Shown one piece after another: positions 51,146 through 58,531 of a stretch of 58,531 nucleotides of DNA. The position numbers and the translations under genes are program-made. The stretch is from Treponema sp. (GTDB lineage Bacteria; Spirochaetota; Spirochaetia; Treponematales; Treponemataceae). The DNA is taken from contig JAFPUF010000110.1 of NCBI GenBank assembly GCA_017395545.1, forward strand, positions 1 through 58,531. The letters run 5' to 3'. The number at the start of each line of letters is the position of its first letter. The stretch's first letter is position 1. A model generated the notes under the pieces. It was not told where the DNA came from. It was given only the letters and a program-made list of their open reading frames with translations, and searched no databases.

Positions 51146-52407
51146 TCTGTATACTCGAAAAAGGCAAGGGATTCAATATGTGAAGTATGAGGATAAAAAT
51201 CTAGAAGATATAATTTCGTGAGGCTGTAGCCCGCTTTTACAAGAAATGCGGCATCCCGGGCATGTGTTGAGGGGTTACAGCTGACAGAGCGGATCTGAGG
51301 AATCTTTGTGCGGCAGAGCCATTTTGAGACTTCTTTTTCCATTCCGCTTCTTGGCGGGTCAATTACGACGGCGTCGAAATTTCCGTTACTGGAAATGTAG
51401 TTTTGAGAAGAGAATTTAATCCAGTTTTCGCCGGAAAGACCGAAACTCTCGTGATTTACGCCCCTTAAATTTTCTTCGGCGAAGACGATTGCGTCCCGGT
51501 TGTGTTCGACAAGGCAGGTTTTTTGGAAATATTCTGAGAGAAAGACAGAAAAAGTTCCGCATCCGGCATACATATCGAGGAGATTTCTGCCACCAAGATT
51601 TTGCTTTAAGACCCCGATTGTTTTTTCCAGGACTTCAAGGTTGGACTGGAAAAATCCCTGGACATCGAATGCTATTTTTTTTCCGAGGATATTGACTTCG
51701 CATCTGTTATTTTGATTCAGGGTTGTTCCTGCAAAACGACGGTTTTTCTGAATCTTAAGTTTTTCACGTTTTCTGGATGAGAGTCCGCCCTGAAGTTTTA
51801 CTTCGTTTGAAAATCTTGATTTTTCCCGTTCTTCGGCGACTATGACTTTTGAAAGGTCCGATGAATTATCCCCGGAAATTATTCTTTCGTCTCCGAAAAT
51901 GTGAACCCTTCCTTTGGGACGATTATTTTGTTTTGTGTTTTTCAGATATTCATTAATCTGGGCTGTAGCAATCGGGCAGTTTTCGAGATTTACGATTTCA
52001 TTGCTTTCTTTTTGATTAAAGCCTCCGTCAGTCAGCTGAATTCTTGAGCGGTAGCTGATGCTGTTTCCAGAGATTATTTCTATTTCTGGTATATTTGTGA
52101 GGCCTTCTCTTTCAAAACAGTCCTTTAAAATGGATTTTCGGAGTTCTTTCTGGTAGTTGCCGCTGATGTGCTGCATATTACAGCCTCCGCAAACTCCATA
52201 AAGAGGGCAGAATGCATCCGTTCGTTCTGGCGACGGTTCGAGTACTTTTATTATTTTTGCGATGTCGTAGTCTCTGAATGATTTTGTGATTTCAATTTCG
52301 ATTTTTTCGCCAGGAACTGCATATGGAATAAAGACATTTTTTCCGTTGATTTGAGAAAGACAGTTTCCGCCGGAGACAATTTTTTGTGTTGTTACGATTT
52401 CTGACAT
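51142..52407 (-). CDS. 23S rRNA/tRNA (uracil-5-)-methyltransferase, TrmA/RlmD family
   Basis: SAM-dependent RNA m5U methyltransferase with an iron-sulfur cluster. It has an N-terminal TRAM-like domain (AVPGEKIEIEITK), the cluster motif CPLYGVCGGCNMQH, the SAM-binding core LLDMYAGCGTFSVFLS, VVIDPPRSGM, and the catalytic Cys in VSCNPSTHARDAAFL. At 421 residues it fits the family. Between about residues 190 and 230 it has an unusual basic insert (SSRKREKLKIQKNRRFAG). Which RNA it modifies cannot be told from sequence. The start lies 9 bases after an extended -10 box, without a ribosome-binding site. Confidence 0.9.
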   Translation of the reverse strand: MSEIVTTQKIVSGGNCLSQINGKNVFIPYAVPGEKIEIEITKSFRDYDIAKIIKVLEPSPERTDAFCPLYGVCGGCNMQHISGNYQKELRKSILKDCFEREGLTNIPEIEIISGNSISYRSRIQLTDGGFNQKESNEIVNLENCPIATAQINEYLKNTKQNNRPKGRVHIFGDERIISGDNSSDLSKVIVAEEREKSRFSNEVKLQGGLSSRKREKLKIQKNRRFAGTTLNQNNRCEVNILGKKIAFDVQGFFQSNLEVLEKTIGVLKQNLGGRNLLDMYAGCGTFSVFLSEYFQKTCLVEHNRDAIVFAEENLRGVNHESFGLSGENWIKFSSQNYISSNGNFDAVVIDPPRSGMEKEVSKWLCRTKIPQIRSVSCNPSTHARDAAFLVKAGYSLTKLYLLDFYPHTSHIESLAFFEYTE

Positions 52408-52416
52408 TTAAAAAGA

Positions 52417-52475
52417 ATTATATCAAAAAAGAAAAAGAATTGAAATGTGGATTTTATTCAGAAATATGATATAAT
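52417..52475. promoter_or_regulatory. Divergent extended -10 promoters of the methyltransferase and aldo/keto reductase genes
   Basis: Minus strand: TGATATAAT (52425-52417), 9 bases before the ATG at 52407. Plus strand: TGATATAAT (52467-52475), 6 bases before the ATG at 52482. The two identical boxes are about 50 bases apart and face away from each other. Neither gene has a ribosome-binding site in the short leader, so both mRNAs may be leaderless. Confidence 0.7.
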
Positions 52476-52481
52476 TCTTTT

Positions 52482-53354
52482 ATGAATTTTAAATCACTTA
52501 CAGATACTTTCACTCTCGAAAACGGAGTAAAAATCCCTTGTATTGGTTTCGGCACCTGGCAAAGCGCAGACGGCGAAGAAGCATATAATGCAGTTCTTTC
52601 TGCTCTAAAAAACGGCTACAGGCATATCGATACGGCGGCTGCTTACGAAAATGAAGAGAGCGTTGGAAAAGCAATTAATGATTTTTTGAAAGAAAGCGGC
52701 GTTAAACGTGAAGAACTTTTTATTACTACAAAATTGTGGAATGATGACCATGGTTATGATTCTACAAAAAAAGCCCTTGAAACTTCCCTGAAAAAACTGA
52801 ATCTTGATTACCTTGACCTTTATCTGATTCACTGGCCAAATCCGTTGAAATTTCGAGATTGCTGGGAAGAAAAAAATGCAGAAAGCTGGAAAGCAATGGA
52901 AGAGGCTTATAAAAAAGGAATTCTAAAATCTATAGGAGTTTCAAATTTCTGTGAACGGCATCTTAATGCACTTTATAAAACTGCAGAAATCCGTCCGATG
53001 GTAAATCAGATTAAAGTTTGTCCAGGTCAGCCTCAGACGGACATCGTAAAGTTCAGCAAAGAGAATAAAATGGTTGTCGAAGGATACAGTCCTCTTGGAA
53101 CAGGCAAAATCTTTTTAAGCGAAGAAATGCAGAATCTTTCTAAAAAATATAACCGTTCTATCGCACAGATTTGTGTGCGCTGGAGTCTTGAAAGGGGAGT
53201 TTTGCCTTTGCCTAAAAGCGTTCACGAAGAGAGGATTGTTGAGAATTCCAGAATCTTTGATTTTGAACTTGAGAGTTCCGACAGTGAATTGATAGCAGGT
53301 TTAACTAACCTTGAGATCAGGCCGAACAGAAATCCTGATGAAGCGCCTTTTTAA
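52482..53354 (+). CDS. Aldo/keto reductase
   Basis: NADPH-dependent TIM-barrel oxidoreductase of 290 residues, cytoplasmic. The catalytic set is visible: Asp and Tyr in HIDTAAAYENEESVG, Lys in FITTKLWNDDHGYD, and His in DLYLIHWPNP. NADP-binding stretches are GVSNFCERHL, VNQIKVCPGQPQ and LPLPKSVHEERI. The sequence resembles the 2,5-diketo-gluconate reductase branch; the real substrate is not known. It is a single gene with its own extended -10 promoter and probably a leaderless message. Confidence 0.93.
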   Translation: MNFKSLTDTFTLENGVKIPCIGFGTWQSADGEEAYNAVLSALKNGYRHIDTAAAYENEESVGKAINDFLKESGVKREELFITTKLWNDDHGYDSTKKALETSLKKLNLDYLDLYLIHWPNPLKFRDCWEEKNAESWKAMEEAYKKGILKSIGVSNFCERHLNALYKTAEIRPMVNQIKVCPGQPQTDIVKFSKENKMVVEGYSPLGTGKIFLSEEMQNLSKKYNRSIAQICVRWSLERGVLPLPKSVHEERIVENSRIFDFELESSDSELIAGLTNLEIRPNRNPDEAPF

Positions 53355-53368
53355 GACTGGTTTTTCTT

Positions 53369-53965
53369 TCATGGCTGTTCTAAAGGCTTCTGTCTCTCCA
53401 TACTTCCTTCAATACATTTAAAGAAAAGCTCCATGCAGACCCGGGCATCATCTTCTGCCCGGTGAGCTGCTTTCACTTCGATGTTGAACTGTTTCGCAAG
53501 GTGCTGGAGAGTCCAGTGACCGTTCTCGGGGTAAGTCCAGCGGGAAAATCTTAGCGTATCAATCGCCCTGTTCGGTAAGATTTCGTGTTTCATCCGCTCG
53601 AGCTCGGCGTTTACGAAGCGCAAATCAAACTGAGCGTTATGAGCGACGATAATCGTCTCCTCGCCCAAAAAGTCAAGGAAATCACCCGCAATCTCACAGA
53701 ATTCTTTCTGGCCGAAAACCATCTTGTTCGTGATTCCCGTAAGCTCCGTGCAAAAAGGCGGAATCAGAACACGAGGATTCACAAGAGTTGAGAATGTGTC
53801 GAGAATGCCCGATTTATCAAACTTGACAGCCCCAATCTCAATAATTCTATCTTCGGAAGGCCTGAGCCCCGTAGTCTCAGTATCAAGCGCACAAAAAACC
53901 GCCCCACTATGCAAAAGTCGGTTCATTCGGCGGTAATCGTTCATTAGGTGTAAGTGAGATTTCAT
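53369..53965 (-). CDS. DnaQ-like 3'-5' exonuclease
   Basis: A 198-residue exonuclease of the DEDDh class, of the type seen as polymerase III epsilon subunit or its free-standing relatives. Exo I: FCALDTETTG; Exo II: IVAHNAQFDLRFVNAEL; Exo III: AAHRAEDDARVCMELF with the catalytic His. The start at 53965 has CTTGGAGC upstream. It converges with the aldo/keto reductase gene, leaving 14 bases between stops. Whether it is the replicative proofreading subunit or a repair nuclease is not clear from sequence. Confidence 0.9.
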   Translation of the reverse strand: MKSHLHLMNDYRRMNRLLHSGAVFCALDTETTGLRPSEDRIIEIGAVKFDKSGILDTFSTLVNPRVLIPPFCTELTGITNKMVFGQKEFCEIAGDFLDFLGEETIIVAHNAQFDLRFVNAELERMKHEILPNRAIDTLRFSRWTYPENGHWTLQHLAKQFNIEVKAAHRAEDDARVCMELFFKCIEGSMERQKPLEQP

Positions 53966-53984
53966 TTATCTTGCTCCAAGCCTT

Positions 53985-55034
53985 TTAATCGTCCATCCAG
54001 CGAGAAGTGATTTCGCTCGCTTTCCCTTCCGAATCAAATTGAACAGAAAACTCATACCAGCCAAAATCTGCGAAAAAACTTGCGGCATCGCCCGTGTAAT
54101 CAAAAAAATCTGCGGTTCTGAAATCGTCTTCAATGGCATAGTGATTTTTGCTGTCTTTTGCTCGAAACGGTTCGCCTACAAGTGCGAGGACTTCTTCTTT
54201 TGTCATGCCGATTTTGACGAGCGGCACATTTTCTGGCTTGAACGAAGCGGAATGTTTTGTGTCTTCAAGCGGATTCCAAAAGCAAGGCATTTCCCCGCCA
54301 ATCGGTGCGATTGCAAGTTCGGTACAAATCGTGAAAAGAAAAAGAATGAGGTAAACCATGCGGCGCGAAAGTCGGTTCAAAAAATTTTTTTTCAGACACA
54401 AAATGCAGATATAAGCGACGGGAAGCGCAAACACGCAACGAAATCCAGATTCAACATAGTCGAGCGTGTAACCCGCGCCATATTTGACGACTTCCTCGTT
54501 GTTCCAAAACTCATAGTCGATAAAATGCCAGAAAATCCGCCCTGTCAGTGTGCCTAAAATCCAAGAAATCGCGAAAACGACGGCGGAAGCAAGAGCGATA
54601 AAAATCAGATTTTTTGCAAGAGAAACGACTTCTGCCTTTTGCGGACGGTGAATTTTCTTTTGAAAGTGATGAATGATGAATGTTGCGGCTCCGACCAAAA
54701 TCACCGTAAAAATGAAAAGCAGAGCGTTTATATTGAAAACAAAAAGAAAGCGTACGCCCTCATTGTACGCGCCGAAAAATTGGCGTTCAACAAGGCTTTC
54801 CAGAAAAATCGGAATCATTATCAGCGGAAAACAGAGCAAAAACGCCTTGTTGCTTTTCATGCGCGACACAAAAAATGTGGCAAAAACGAGAAAAAACGCA
54901 AAGACAAGCCCTTGCACGCTTCCAAACATAAGCGCAACTATCAAAAAGGCATACAAAGCAAAAGAAATTGAGTCGCTATGCGAAAGTCGGTGCTTTTGGA
55001 GATAATTTGTCAGAAAAGGTAAGTGAAATTTCAT
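53985..55034 (-). CDS. Membrane protein with C-terminal SmpA/BamE-like domain
   Basis: A 349-residue protein from the ATG at 55034 (an in-frame ATG at 55106 would overlap the next gene upstream). It has about eight hydrophobic helices to residue ~255 (ISFALYAFLIVALMFG, FAFFLVFATFFVS, LLFIFTVILVGAATFII, IALASAVVFAISWILG, ALPVAYICIL, MVYLILFLFTIC). The final ~90-residue soluble part has KIGMTKEEVLALVGEP, the helix pattern of the SmpA/OmlA (BamE-like) fold. No function is known. It shares strand and close spacing with the next gene, and both look like a pair of conserved membrane proteins. Confidence 0.7.
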   Translation of the reverse strand: MKFHLPFLTNYLQKHRLSHSDSISFALYAFLIVALMFGSVQGLVFAFFLVFATFFVSRMKSNKAFLLCFPLIMIPIFLESLVERQFFGAYNEGVRFLFVFNINALLFIFTVILVGAATFIIHHFQKKIHRPQKAEVVSLAKNLIFIALASAVVFAISWILGTLTGRIFWHFIDYEFWNNEEVVKYGAGYTLDYVESGFRCVFALPVAYICILCLKKNFLNRLSRRMVYLILFLFTICTELAIAPIGGEMPCFWNPLEDTKHSASFKPENVPLVKIGMTKEEVLALVGEPFRAKDSKNHYAIEDDFRTADFFDYTGDAASFFADFGWYEFSVQFDSEGKASEITSRWMDD

Positions 55035-55077
55035 TGTTTTAATTCTACACGATTTTTCAAAAAGCGAAAACGGGGCT

Positions 55078-55866
55078 TCAATCAGTCTTTTTAAATACAT
55101 CTGCAAGAAATTTTCGTTCTTGCTCGGTCAAATTTTTGTGACTTTGGATATACAGCTCGCAATATTCTGCGCCAAAGATGTCGGGTAACGGATTTCTTTC
55201 GCTAAAAAGCGCATCATTCAGAGTGAGCAACTTGTCTGCTTGAATTTTAAAACCTCGCTTAAATCCTTCGCCTTGCACGGTGACTCGCAGATTGTAATTG
55301 TTTGAATAATGAGACCTTTCTTTTTCGATACCAATACGGCTGATATGCGCCGTTGCAAGTGAAAGTGTCTCGGTTCGCATATTAAGAGCATTTCGTGTTT
55401 CGATGTGGTCAGCATAAAGCACTTGTCGCGGAAAAAACGAAAATATCGCACCCAAAAGCGACACAACTGCCGACACGATGAGAAAGCGCAAGACTCGTTT
55501 TTCTTTTTTCGCTTGCTGTTTTTTGCTGAGTTTGCGTTTTTCTCTTCTATCAACAAAGTAATTAGCAAAAATTAAAACAAGAAAGACGACTTTGGCAATC
55601 AATGAAATAATGCTGTCGTCCTTAAATGCAAGAACCTTTGAGTCTGCTGTGATAAAGGCACGCTTTCCTACCGCATTCAGAACATAGGCAATAAAAGGTA
55701 CTAAATAAAGCCATGCTTGTTTTAGCCAAACGAAAATGAGATAAAATGCAGTTCCAAGACTGACAAAAAATAAAAGTATGCTGTTAAAAAATCGCTCATA
55801 AAGCGGCAGGTTTTTCTTCGCTCTCCATTTTTGCTTTCTAAAATATTTTCGTCGCGCTTTGTTCAT
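55078..55866 (-). CDS. Membrane protein, function unknown (262 aa)
   Basis: A basic N-terminus (MNKARRKYFRKQKWRAKKNL) is followed by three to four hydrophobic helices (about 28-60, 90-105, 128-148), with a Lys/Arg/Gln-rich cytoplasmic loop (RREKRKLSKKQQAKKEKR) between them. A ~110-residue soluble domain comes last (HIETRNALNMRTETLSLATAHIS). I do not recognise a family. No ribosome-binding site is visible before the ATG at 55866, and the region upstream is the nested inverted repeat at 55875-55936. It lies 43 bases upstream of the next membrane-protein gene, on the same strand. Confidence 0.65.
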   Translation of the reverse strand: MNKARRKYFRKQKWRAKKNLPLYERFFNSILLFFVSLGTAFYLIFVWLKQAWLYLVPFIAYVLNAVGKRAFITADSKVLAFKDDSIISLIAKVVFLVLIFANYFVDRREKRKLSKKQQAKKEKRVLRFLIVSAVVSLLGAIFSFFPRQVLYADHIETRNALNMRTETLSLATAHISRIGIEKERSHYSNNYNLRVTVQGEGFKRGFKIQADKLLTLNDALFSERNPLPDIFGAEYCELYIQSHKNLTEQERKFLADVFKKTD

Positions 55867-55874
55867 TTTACAAA

Positions 55875-55936
55875 GTTGAAAAATGAAAATTGAAAACGGA
55901 AAGCCGAAGTTTTCATTTTTTCAACTTTCCGTTTTC
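55875..55936. repeat. Interleaved inverted repeats between the phosphosugar mutase and the membrane protein
   Basis: Arm A, GTTGAAAAATGAAAA (55875-55889), pairs with TTTTCATTTTTTCAAC (55910-55925), allowing a one-base bulge. Arm B, GAAAACGGAAAG (55892-55903), pairs with CTTTCCGTTTTC (55925-55936). The order A-B-A'-B' means the two hairpins overlap in space, giving alternate structures or a pseudoknot in RNA. It may also act as the transcription end of the mutase gene (stop at 55947). Confidence 0.6.
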
Positions 55937-55946
55937 ATTTTAAAAC

Positions 55947-57728
55947 TTACGCTTTTTCAAGCATTTTTTTGATGTCAGCCGTGATTGCGTCACAAACAGC
56001 GGCAGAGGCTTTCTTTGCTTCTGCAAGGCAGCCGTCGCATTTTGCGCCGCCGACTTCAGTTCTTGCGTTAATGTAGAACTTGATTTTAGGCTCCGTTCCG
56101 CTTGGTCGGGCTGAAACAATCGTTCCGCCCTCAAGAATGAACTGAAGGACATTTGATTTCGGAAGCTTGATTTCTGTTTTTGCAGATGGATTTTCCGGGT
56201 TGTAAGAAACAGAGTTTCCGATATCCCTGATTTCGATGACTTTCTTTCCGCCGAGAGTCTTCAAGCCCTCTGTCCGGAGTTTTGTCATGATTCCAGCCAT
56301 AACTTCTTTTCCGGCGCTTCCAGGGAAGTTCTGAGAAATTGCCCTGTCCTCGAAGAAACCGTACTCTTTGTACATATCGTCGAGATGCTCAAGGATTGAT
56401 TTTCCTTTTGAAGCCCAGTACAAGGTCATCTCGGCGCACATTGCGGCAGCAGAGACACCGTCTTTATCCATGACTTCTTTTTCGACCTTGTAGCCGTAGC
56501 TTTCTTCAAGTCCGTAAACATAAGTTTCGTTTCCGGCTTTTTCGAATTCGTCTTCAACGGCAGCAATCCACTTGAAGCCTGTGAGACATTCGTGCATTTT
56601 TACGCCGTATTTTTTACAGATATAGTCACAGAACGGAGAAGTAACGATTGAGCGGATAACGGCACCGTTTGAAGGCAGTTTTCCGAGTTCTTTTCGTGAA
56701 AGAAGAACATATTCGCAGAGAAGGGCGCCCATCTGGTTTCCTGAAACGAGAACGAATTTTCCGTCTTTTCCAGGGAATGCAGTTCCGAATCGGTCTGCGT
56801 CAGGGTCAGTAGCCATTACACAGTCAGCTTTCTCTTTTTCACCAAGAGCAACAGCGAGTTTGAGTGCCGGTGCTTCCTCTGGGTTCGGTTTTTCAACAGT
56901 CGGGAATGCTCCGTTTGGTTCTCTCTGCTCAGGAACAGTGATAACTTTGAGTCCCAAATCACCAAGAACCTTCTCGACATGCATCGCGCCAGTTCCGTGG
57001 AGCGGTGTGTAGACGATTTTGACAGAAGAAGCTTTTTCCTTGATAAGTTCCGGTCGGAAAAGCTGAGCCTTACACATAGCCCAGAATTTTTCGTCGATTT
57101 CTTTGTCGATAAGAACGAGTTTTCCGCTTTTGATAGCTTCGTCTTTGGAAATAGTTTTAACTTCTTTTACGGCATTAACCTCATCGATGATTCCGGCATC
57201 ATGCGGTTCGATGACCTGAGCACCGTTATCCCAGTAAGCCTTATAGCCGTTGTACTGTGGCGGGTTGTGTGAAGCCGTTACGACAACGCCAGTCTGAGCC
57301 TTAAGCTCACGGATTGCAAAAGAAAGCTCCGGTGTCGGGCGGAGACCTGTGAAAAGATAAGCCTTGATTCCGTTTGCGGCAAGAATAAGAGCCGTAGCCT
57401 CAGCGAATACATCTGAGTTTTTGCGGCTGTCGTAAGCGACAACTGCGCTCAAAGTGCCGTCTTTTGCTTTTTGTGGGAATGCTTTGAGAACATAGTTAGC
57501 CAGGCCCTGTGTCGCAAGGTTAATTTCAAGAGTGTTCATGCGGTTAGTTCCGCCGCCCATTACGCCACGCAAACCGCCTGTACCGAATTCAAGAGTCTGA
57601 TAGAAGCGGTCCTCAAGCTCCTTCATATCTTCTTTTGCGACGAGTTCTTCAACTTCCTTTCGGAACCGCTCGTCCTTTTCCTCGGCGATGTATTTTTTCG
57701 CACGTTCTAAGATTTCTGCCTTTTCCAT
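55947..57728 (-). CDS. Phosphoglucomutase/phosphomannomutase family enzyme
   Basis: Alpha-D-phosphohexomutase of 593 residues, cytoplasmic, converting hexose-1-phosphate and hexose-6-phosphate. Motifs are GGLRGVMGGGTNRMN near the N-terminus, the phosphoserine loop VVTASHNPPQYNGYK, the metal loop MATDPDADRFG, the sugar-binding YGLEESYGYKV, and the phosphate-binding SARPSGTEPKIKFY at the C-terminus. Length and order match the PGM2-like branch. GGAGC lies just before the ATG at 57728. The substrate choice (glucose, mannose or pentose phosphate) cannot be decided. Confidence 0.92.
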   Translation of the reverse strand: MEKAEILERAKKYIAEEKDERFRKEVEELVAKEDMKELEDRFYQTLEFGTGGLRGVMGGGTNRMNTLEINLATQGLANYVLKAFPQKAKDGTLSAVVAYDSRKNSDVFAEATALILAANGIKAYLFTGLRPTPELSFAIRELKAQTGVVVTASHNPPQYNGYKAYWDNGAQVIEPHDAGIIDEVNAVKEVKTISKDEAIKSGKLVLIDKEIDEKFWAMCKAQLFRPELIKEKASSVKIVYTPLHGTGAMHVEKVLGDLGLKVITVPEQREPNGAFPTVEKPNPEEAPALKLAVALGEKEKADCVMATDPDADRFGTAFPGKDGKFVLVSGNQMGALLCEYVLLSRKELGKLPSNGAVIRSIVTSPFCDYICKKYGVKMHECLTGFKWIAAVEDEFEKAGNETYVYGLEESYGYKVEKEVMDKDGVSAAAMCAEMTLYWASKGKSILEHLDDMYKEYGFFEDRAISQNFPGSAGKEVMAGIMTKLRTEGLKTLGGKKVIEIRDIGNSVSYNPENPSAKTEIKLPKSNVLQFILEGGTIVSARPSGTEPKIKFYINARTEVGGAKCDGCLAEAKKASAAVCDAITADIKKMLEKA

Positions 57729-57752
57729 GTTAGCTCCTTTTATATTAAATCA

Positions 57753-58531
57753 TTAAAATTTTAATCCGTGTTTTATAAGTAATTTTTCAAGGTCTCCAGA
57801 TTTTATGAGATTCTGAATTACTGTATTGACCTGTTTTGTGACTGCAGAGTTGTCTTTTTTGATTGCTACAGCATACATCATTTCATCATAATGTTCAGGA
57901 AGAATCGTAACGCTGTCATCAAGATAACCGTGAAGAATTGAGTGATCAATTGCGAATGCATCGATTTCACCATGATTAAGTGCAGCTTTTAAAGTCTGAT
58001 TTGAAGGGTAGGTAACGACATTGAGAAAAACTCCCTCTTTGATTGCAGCATTTTTAATTGATGTTATAGTAATTGAGCCTTGTGTGACTCCGACTTTTTT
58101 ATTTTCAAGGTTTTTGAAAGACGTAATGCCTGAAGATTTTTTTACCATTAAGCCCACTGAATCAGTGTAGTAAATATCTGAAAAGTCATAATTCTGTTTT
58201 CGTTCCTCTGTAACTGTGAAAGTTGCAATTACAACATCGACCCGCTCCTGGTTTAGAAAGGCGCTGCGGTTTTTTGCTGTAACAGGTACAAATGTGATTT
58301 TTGATTCGCTTCCTAAAATCTGCTTTGCGATTGCTCTGGCAATGTCTATTTCAAGCCCTTCGTATTCTTTTGTTACTGGATTTAAATATCCGAAGCCCGG
58401 TACATCTTCTTTTATTCCTACCGTGAGGGTGCCTGCTTTTTTAATTTTGTCAATTCCGTTTGGTTTTGCAAATGCTGAAGAAAAAAAAGCTGAAAACAGT
58501 GCAGAAAATAAAAGAAATCTTAATGATTGCT
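57753..58531 (-). CDS. Amino-acid-type ABC transporter periplasmic binding protein, missing its first codons
   Basis: The frame stays open from the stop at 57753 to the right edge, so the true gene begins just past 58531. The visible N-terminus QSLRFLLFSALFSAFFSSAFA is a signal peptide, followed by the family 3 solute-binding pattern KAGTLTVGIKEDVPGFGYLN, YEGLEIDIARAIAKQIL, VDVVIATFTVTEERKQNYDFSD, and LENKKVGVTQGS. It probably binds an amino acid or similar small solute in the periplasm for import. Permease and ATPase genes should lie to the right. A 24-base gap follows to the mutase gene. Confidence 0.85.
   Translation of the reverse strand, partial: QSLRFLLFSALFSAFFSSAFAKPNGIDKIKKAGTLTVGIKEDVPGFGYLNPVTKEYEGLEIDIARAIAKQILGSESKITFVPVTAKNRSAFLNQERVDVVIATFTVTEERKQNYDFSDIYYTDSVGLMVKKSSGITSFKNLENKKVGVTQGSITITSIKNAAIKEGVFLNVVTYPSNQTLKAALNHGEIDAFAIDHSILHGYLDDSVTILPEHYDEMMYAVAIKKDNSAVTKQVNTVIQNLIKSGDLEKLLIKHGLKF

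Noticed and set aside
54039-54557. A 172-codon plus-strand frame opposite a membrane protein
   Set aside because: Cys/Lys/Phe-rich shadow translation with no initiation signal; the minus strand codes for clear membrane helices.

Overview
The window reads as part of a treponeme chromosome (host-associated anaerobic spirochaete). The evidence is a P83/100-family antigen homologue, many short lipoprotein signals ending in S-C, fermentative genes (pyruvate formate-lyase at the left edge, a FocA-type formate channel at 38.1 kb), and large exported proteins of unknown function. Genus is inferred from gene content only. Starts are often TTG or GTG, and several genes seem to have an extended -10 promoter so close to the ATG that their mRNA would be leaderless.

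Layout. 1-804: start of pflB (minus). 805-1513: hairpin-rich intergenic DNA and a small hypothetical gene. 1523-2305: TatD-like hydrolase. 2322-10286 (minus): alpha-2-macroglobulin lipoprotein followed by penicillin-binding protein 1C, the classical periplasmic defence/repair pair. 10341-18267 (minus): a polytopic membrane protein, then one 1981-codon frame in which DNA polymerase IV runs directly into a large outer-membrane-like protein. 18339-20870: conserved protein, lipoprotein and trmB. 20914-22113: xseA.

22308-38009 is the most unusual region, a tightly packed rightward block. It starts with a small type II secretion set (secretin GspD, ATPase GspE, platform GspF, major pseudopilin GspG, two very small pseudopilin-like proteins and a bitopic membrane protein). 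Two lipoproteins and a clostripain-type (C11) protease lipoprotein follow. It ends with a 2046-residue RHS/YD-repeat protein that has a Sec signal peptide and a C-terminal domain resembling a C39/papain-like cysteine peptidase, plus a small exported protein that is a candidate immunity partner. My reading is a self-contained T2SS-linked RHS effector locus.

38116-43940: focA, folC, then clpX, clpP and tig (minus). 44009-44243: tRNA-Val, tRNA-Pro and tRNA-Gly (minus). 44391-47442: an operon of FHA protein, calcineurin-like phosphatase and membrane Ser/Thr kinase, which together form a reader/eraser/writer phosphosignalling cassette. 47561-52407 (minus): P83/100 homologue, exported beta-propeller protein and an RlmD/TrmA-type rRNA/tRNA uridine methyltransferase. 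52482-53354: aldo/keto reductase. 53369-58531 (minus): DnaQ-like exonuclease, two membrane proteins, phosphosugar mutase and the body of an amino-acid-type periplasmic binding protein cut by the right edge. No CRISPR array, rRNA, IS element or prophage was seen.
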